DNA of 5,493 nucleotides from contig CAMDCH010000186.1 in NCBI GenBank assembly GCA_945889655.1, forward strand, positions 1 to 5,493, given 5' to 3'. The translations under genes and the position numbers were made by a program. The DNA comes from SHZT01 sp945889655 (GTDB lineage: Bacteria; Gemmatimonadota; Gemmatimonadetes; Gemmatimonadales; GWC2-71-9). The notes under the pieces were generated by a model, which saw nothing but the letters and a program-made list of their open reading frames with translations, made no database searches and was not told the DNA's origin. Below are positions 4,672 through 5,493 of the stretch, piece by piece (the stretch's first letter is position 1; the number at the start of each line of letters is the position of its first letter).

Positions 4672-5493
4672 ATGCCGGTTCGTAAGCCGATCACGGTTCC
4701 GTCGAGCGAAAAGCCGTCGCTGCGGGGTGAGGTCATCGACACCCGCGGGGCGAAGAAGGACGATGTTCTCCGGCTTGCCAGGAAGTTTGAAGTGGATTTC
4801 CTCCGGCTGCAGTTCACCGACATCACCGGCATCAACAAGAACGTCGAGGTTCCCGAGAGCCAGTTCGAGAAGGCGCTTGCGGGCGACATCATGTTCGACG
4901 GCTCATCGATCGAGGGGTTTGTCAGGATCGAGGAGAGCGACATGATGCTCAAGCCCGACCTGGACACCTTCAAGATCCTTCCCTACGACGACGAAGGCGG
5001 GCGCGTGGCCCGCCTGATCTGCGACATCTACAATCCGGATGGCACCCCGTTTCCGGGCTGCCCACGCCAGACGCTCCAGCGCCAGATCGAACGGGCCCGC
5101 AAGATGGGCTACGAGATGATGGCGGGATGCGAGGCGGAGTTCTTCATTTTTCATCTCGACGAGAAGGGCAATCCTTCGCTCGAGACGCATGACGCCGGCG
5201 GCTACTTCGACCTGGCGCCGGTGGACAAGGCGGAAACCGTCCGCCGGCTGATCATCGAAGACCTCGAGTTCATGGGGTTCGAAGTGGAGGCGGGGCACCA
5301 CGAGGTGTCCCCGGGCCAGCACGAAGTGGACTTCCGGTACGCGGATGCGCGGACCACGGCGGACAACCTGGCGACGTTCCGGTTCATCGTGCGGAACGTG
5401 GCGTACCGCCACGGTTTCCTCTCGACGTTCATGCCCAAGCCGATCCCGGGGCAGAACGGTTCGGGGATGCACACCCACCAGTCGCTCTTCAAG
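4672..5493 (+). CDS. glnA: Glutamine synthetase type I, N-terminal 274 residues (runs off right edge)
   Basis: Glutamine synthetase joins ammonia to glutamate with ATP in a cytoplasmic dodecamer and is the main entry of ammonium into organic nitrogen. The visible part covers the beta-grasp N-domain (LQFTDITGINKNVEVPESQ, 46-64), the MFDGSSIEGFVRIEESDM segment (74-91), CDIYNPDGTPF, the start of the catalytic domain with metal ligand Glu156 in CEAEFF, GGYFDLAP (176-183), HHEVSPGQHEVDF (209-221) with further ligands Glu211 and Glu218, and NGSGMHTHQSLFK (262-274). These segments resemble Bacillus-type GSI-alpha more than enterobacterial GSI-beta. About 170-200 residues are missing, including any adenylylation site. 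Compared with the Bacillus enzyme the N-terminus is about 20 residues longer. The start at 4672 has a good GGAG ribosome site. It may be cotranscribed with the small gene before it; no sigma-54 promoter or GlnR-like site is apparent. Confidence 0.97.
   Translation, partial: MPVRKPITVPSSEKPSLRGEVIDTRGAKKDDVLRLARKFEVDFLRLQFTDITGINKNVEVPESQFEKALAGDIMFDGSSIEGFVRIEESDMMLKPDLDTFKILPYDDEGGRVARLICDIYNPDGTPFPGCPRQTLQRQIERARKMGYEMMAGCEAEFFIFHLDEKGNPSLETHDAGGYFDLAPVDKAETVRRLIIEDLEFMGFEVEAGHHEVSPGQHEVDFRYADARTTADNLATFRFIVRNVAYRHGFLSTFMPKPIPGQNGSGMHTHQSLFK

Noticed and set aside
4903..5478. Minus-strand open frame of about 191 codons opposite glnA
   Set aside because: It is the antisense of the highly conserved glutamine synthetase coding sequence, with no independent support.

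Overview
The window is GC-rich bacterial DNA with tightly packed genes. It holds a futalosine-pathway menaquinone enzyme, an HD-GYP response regulator, a GspH/FimT-type pseudopilin and a GSI-alpha-like glutamine synthetase. This mix, with heavy use of C/G-ending codons, suits a soil or aquatic Gram-negative such as Gemmatimonadota or a nearby phylum. That placement is a guess from gene style, not from a marker gene.

Layout. (1) 1-724, minus strand: the N-terminal part of a helical-repeat (TPR-like) protein that runs off the left edge. (2) 725-951: a divergent intergenic region with a strong inverted repeat at 787-824. (3) 952-1380, plus: a small prepilin-like protein (GspH/FimT). (4) 1369-1397: a hairpin that pairs the stop codons of two convergent genes. 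(5) 4257 down to 1387, minus: a four-gene block, in transcription order zinc-ribbon/TM/TPR-like protein, MqnD, single-domain receiver, and receiver-HD-GYP. Each gene overlaps the next by exactly 4 nt. (6) 4258-4305: a 48-bp divergent gap with a perfect 10-bp inverted repeat. (7) 4306-4605, plus: a small uncharacterised protein. (8) 4607-4634: a 14-bp unit repeated twice in tandem. (9) 4672-5493, plus: the first 274 residues of glutamine synthetase, running off the right edge.

How the genes may work together. The four-gene block looks like one translationally coupled operon joining a menaquinone-biosynthesis enzyme to two signalling proteins: a receiver with a complete phosphorylation pocket, and a c-di-GMP phosphodiesterase-type effector whose own receiver pocket is degraded. 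No histidine kinase or GGDEF cyclase is present, so input and antagonist must lie elsewhere. The two left-hand genes use clearly more A/T-ending codons than the operon, so the convergent junction near 1380 also marks a change in composition.

I see no RNA genes, insertion sequences, CRISPR arrays or phage genes. All identified families are known. The least explained items are the coupling of mqnD to c-di-GMP-type regulators, the two inverted repeats in divergent promoter regions, and the small protein before glnA.
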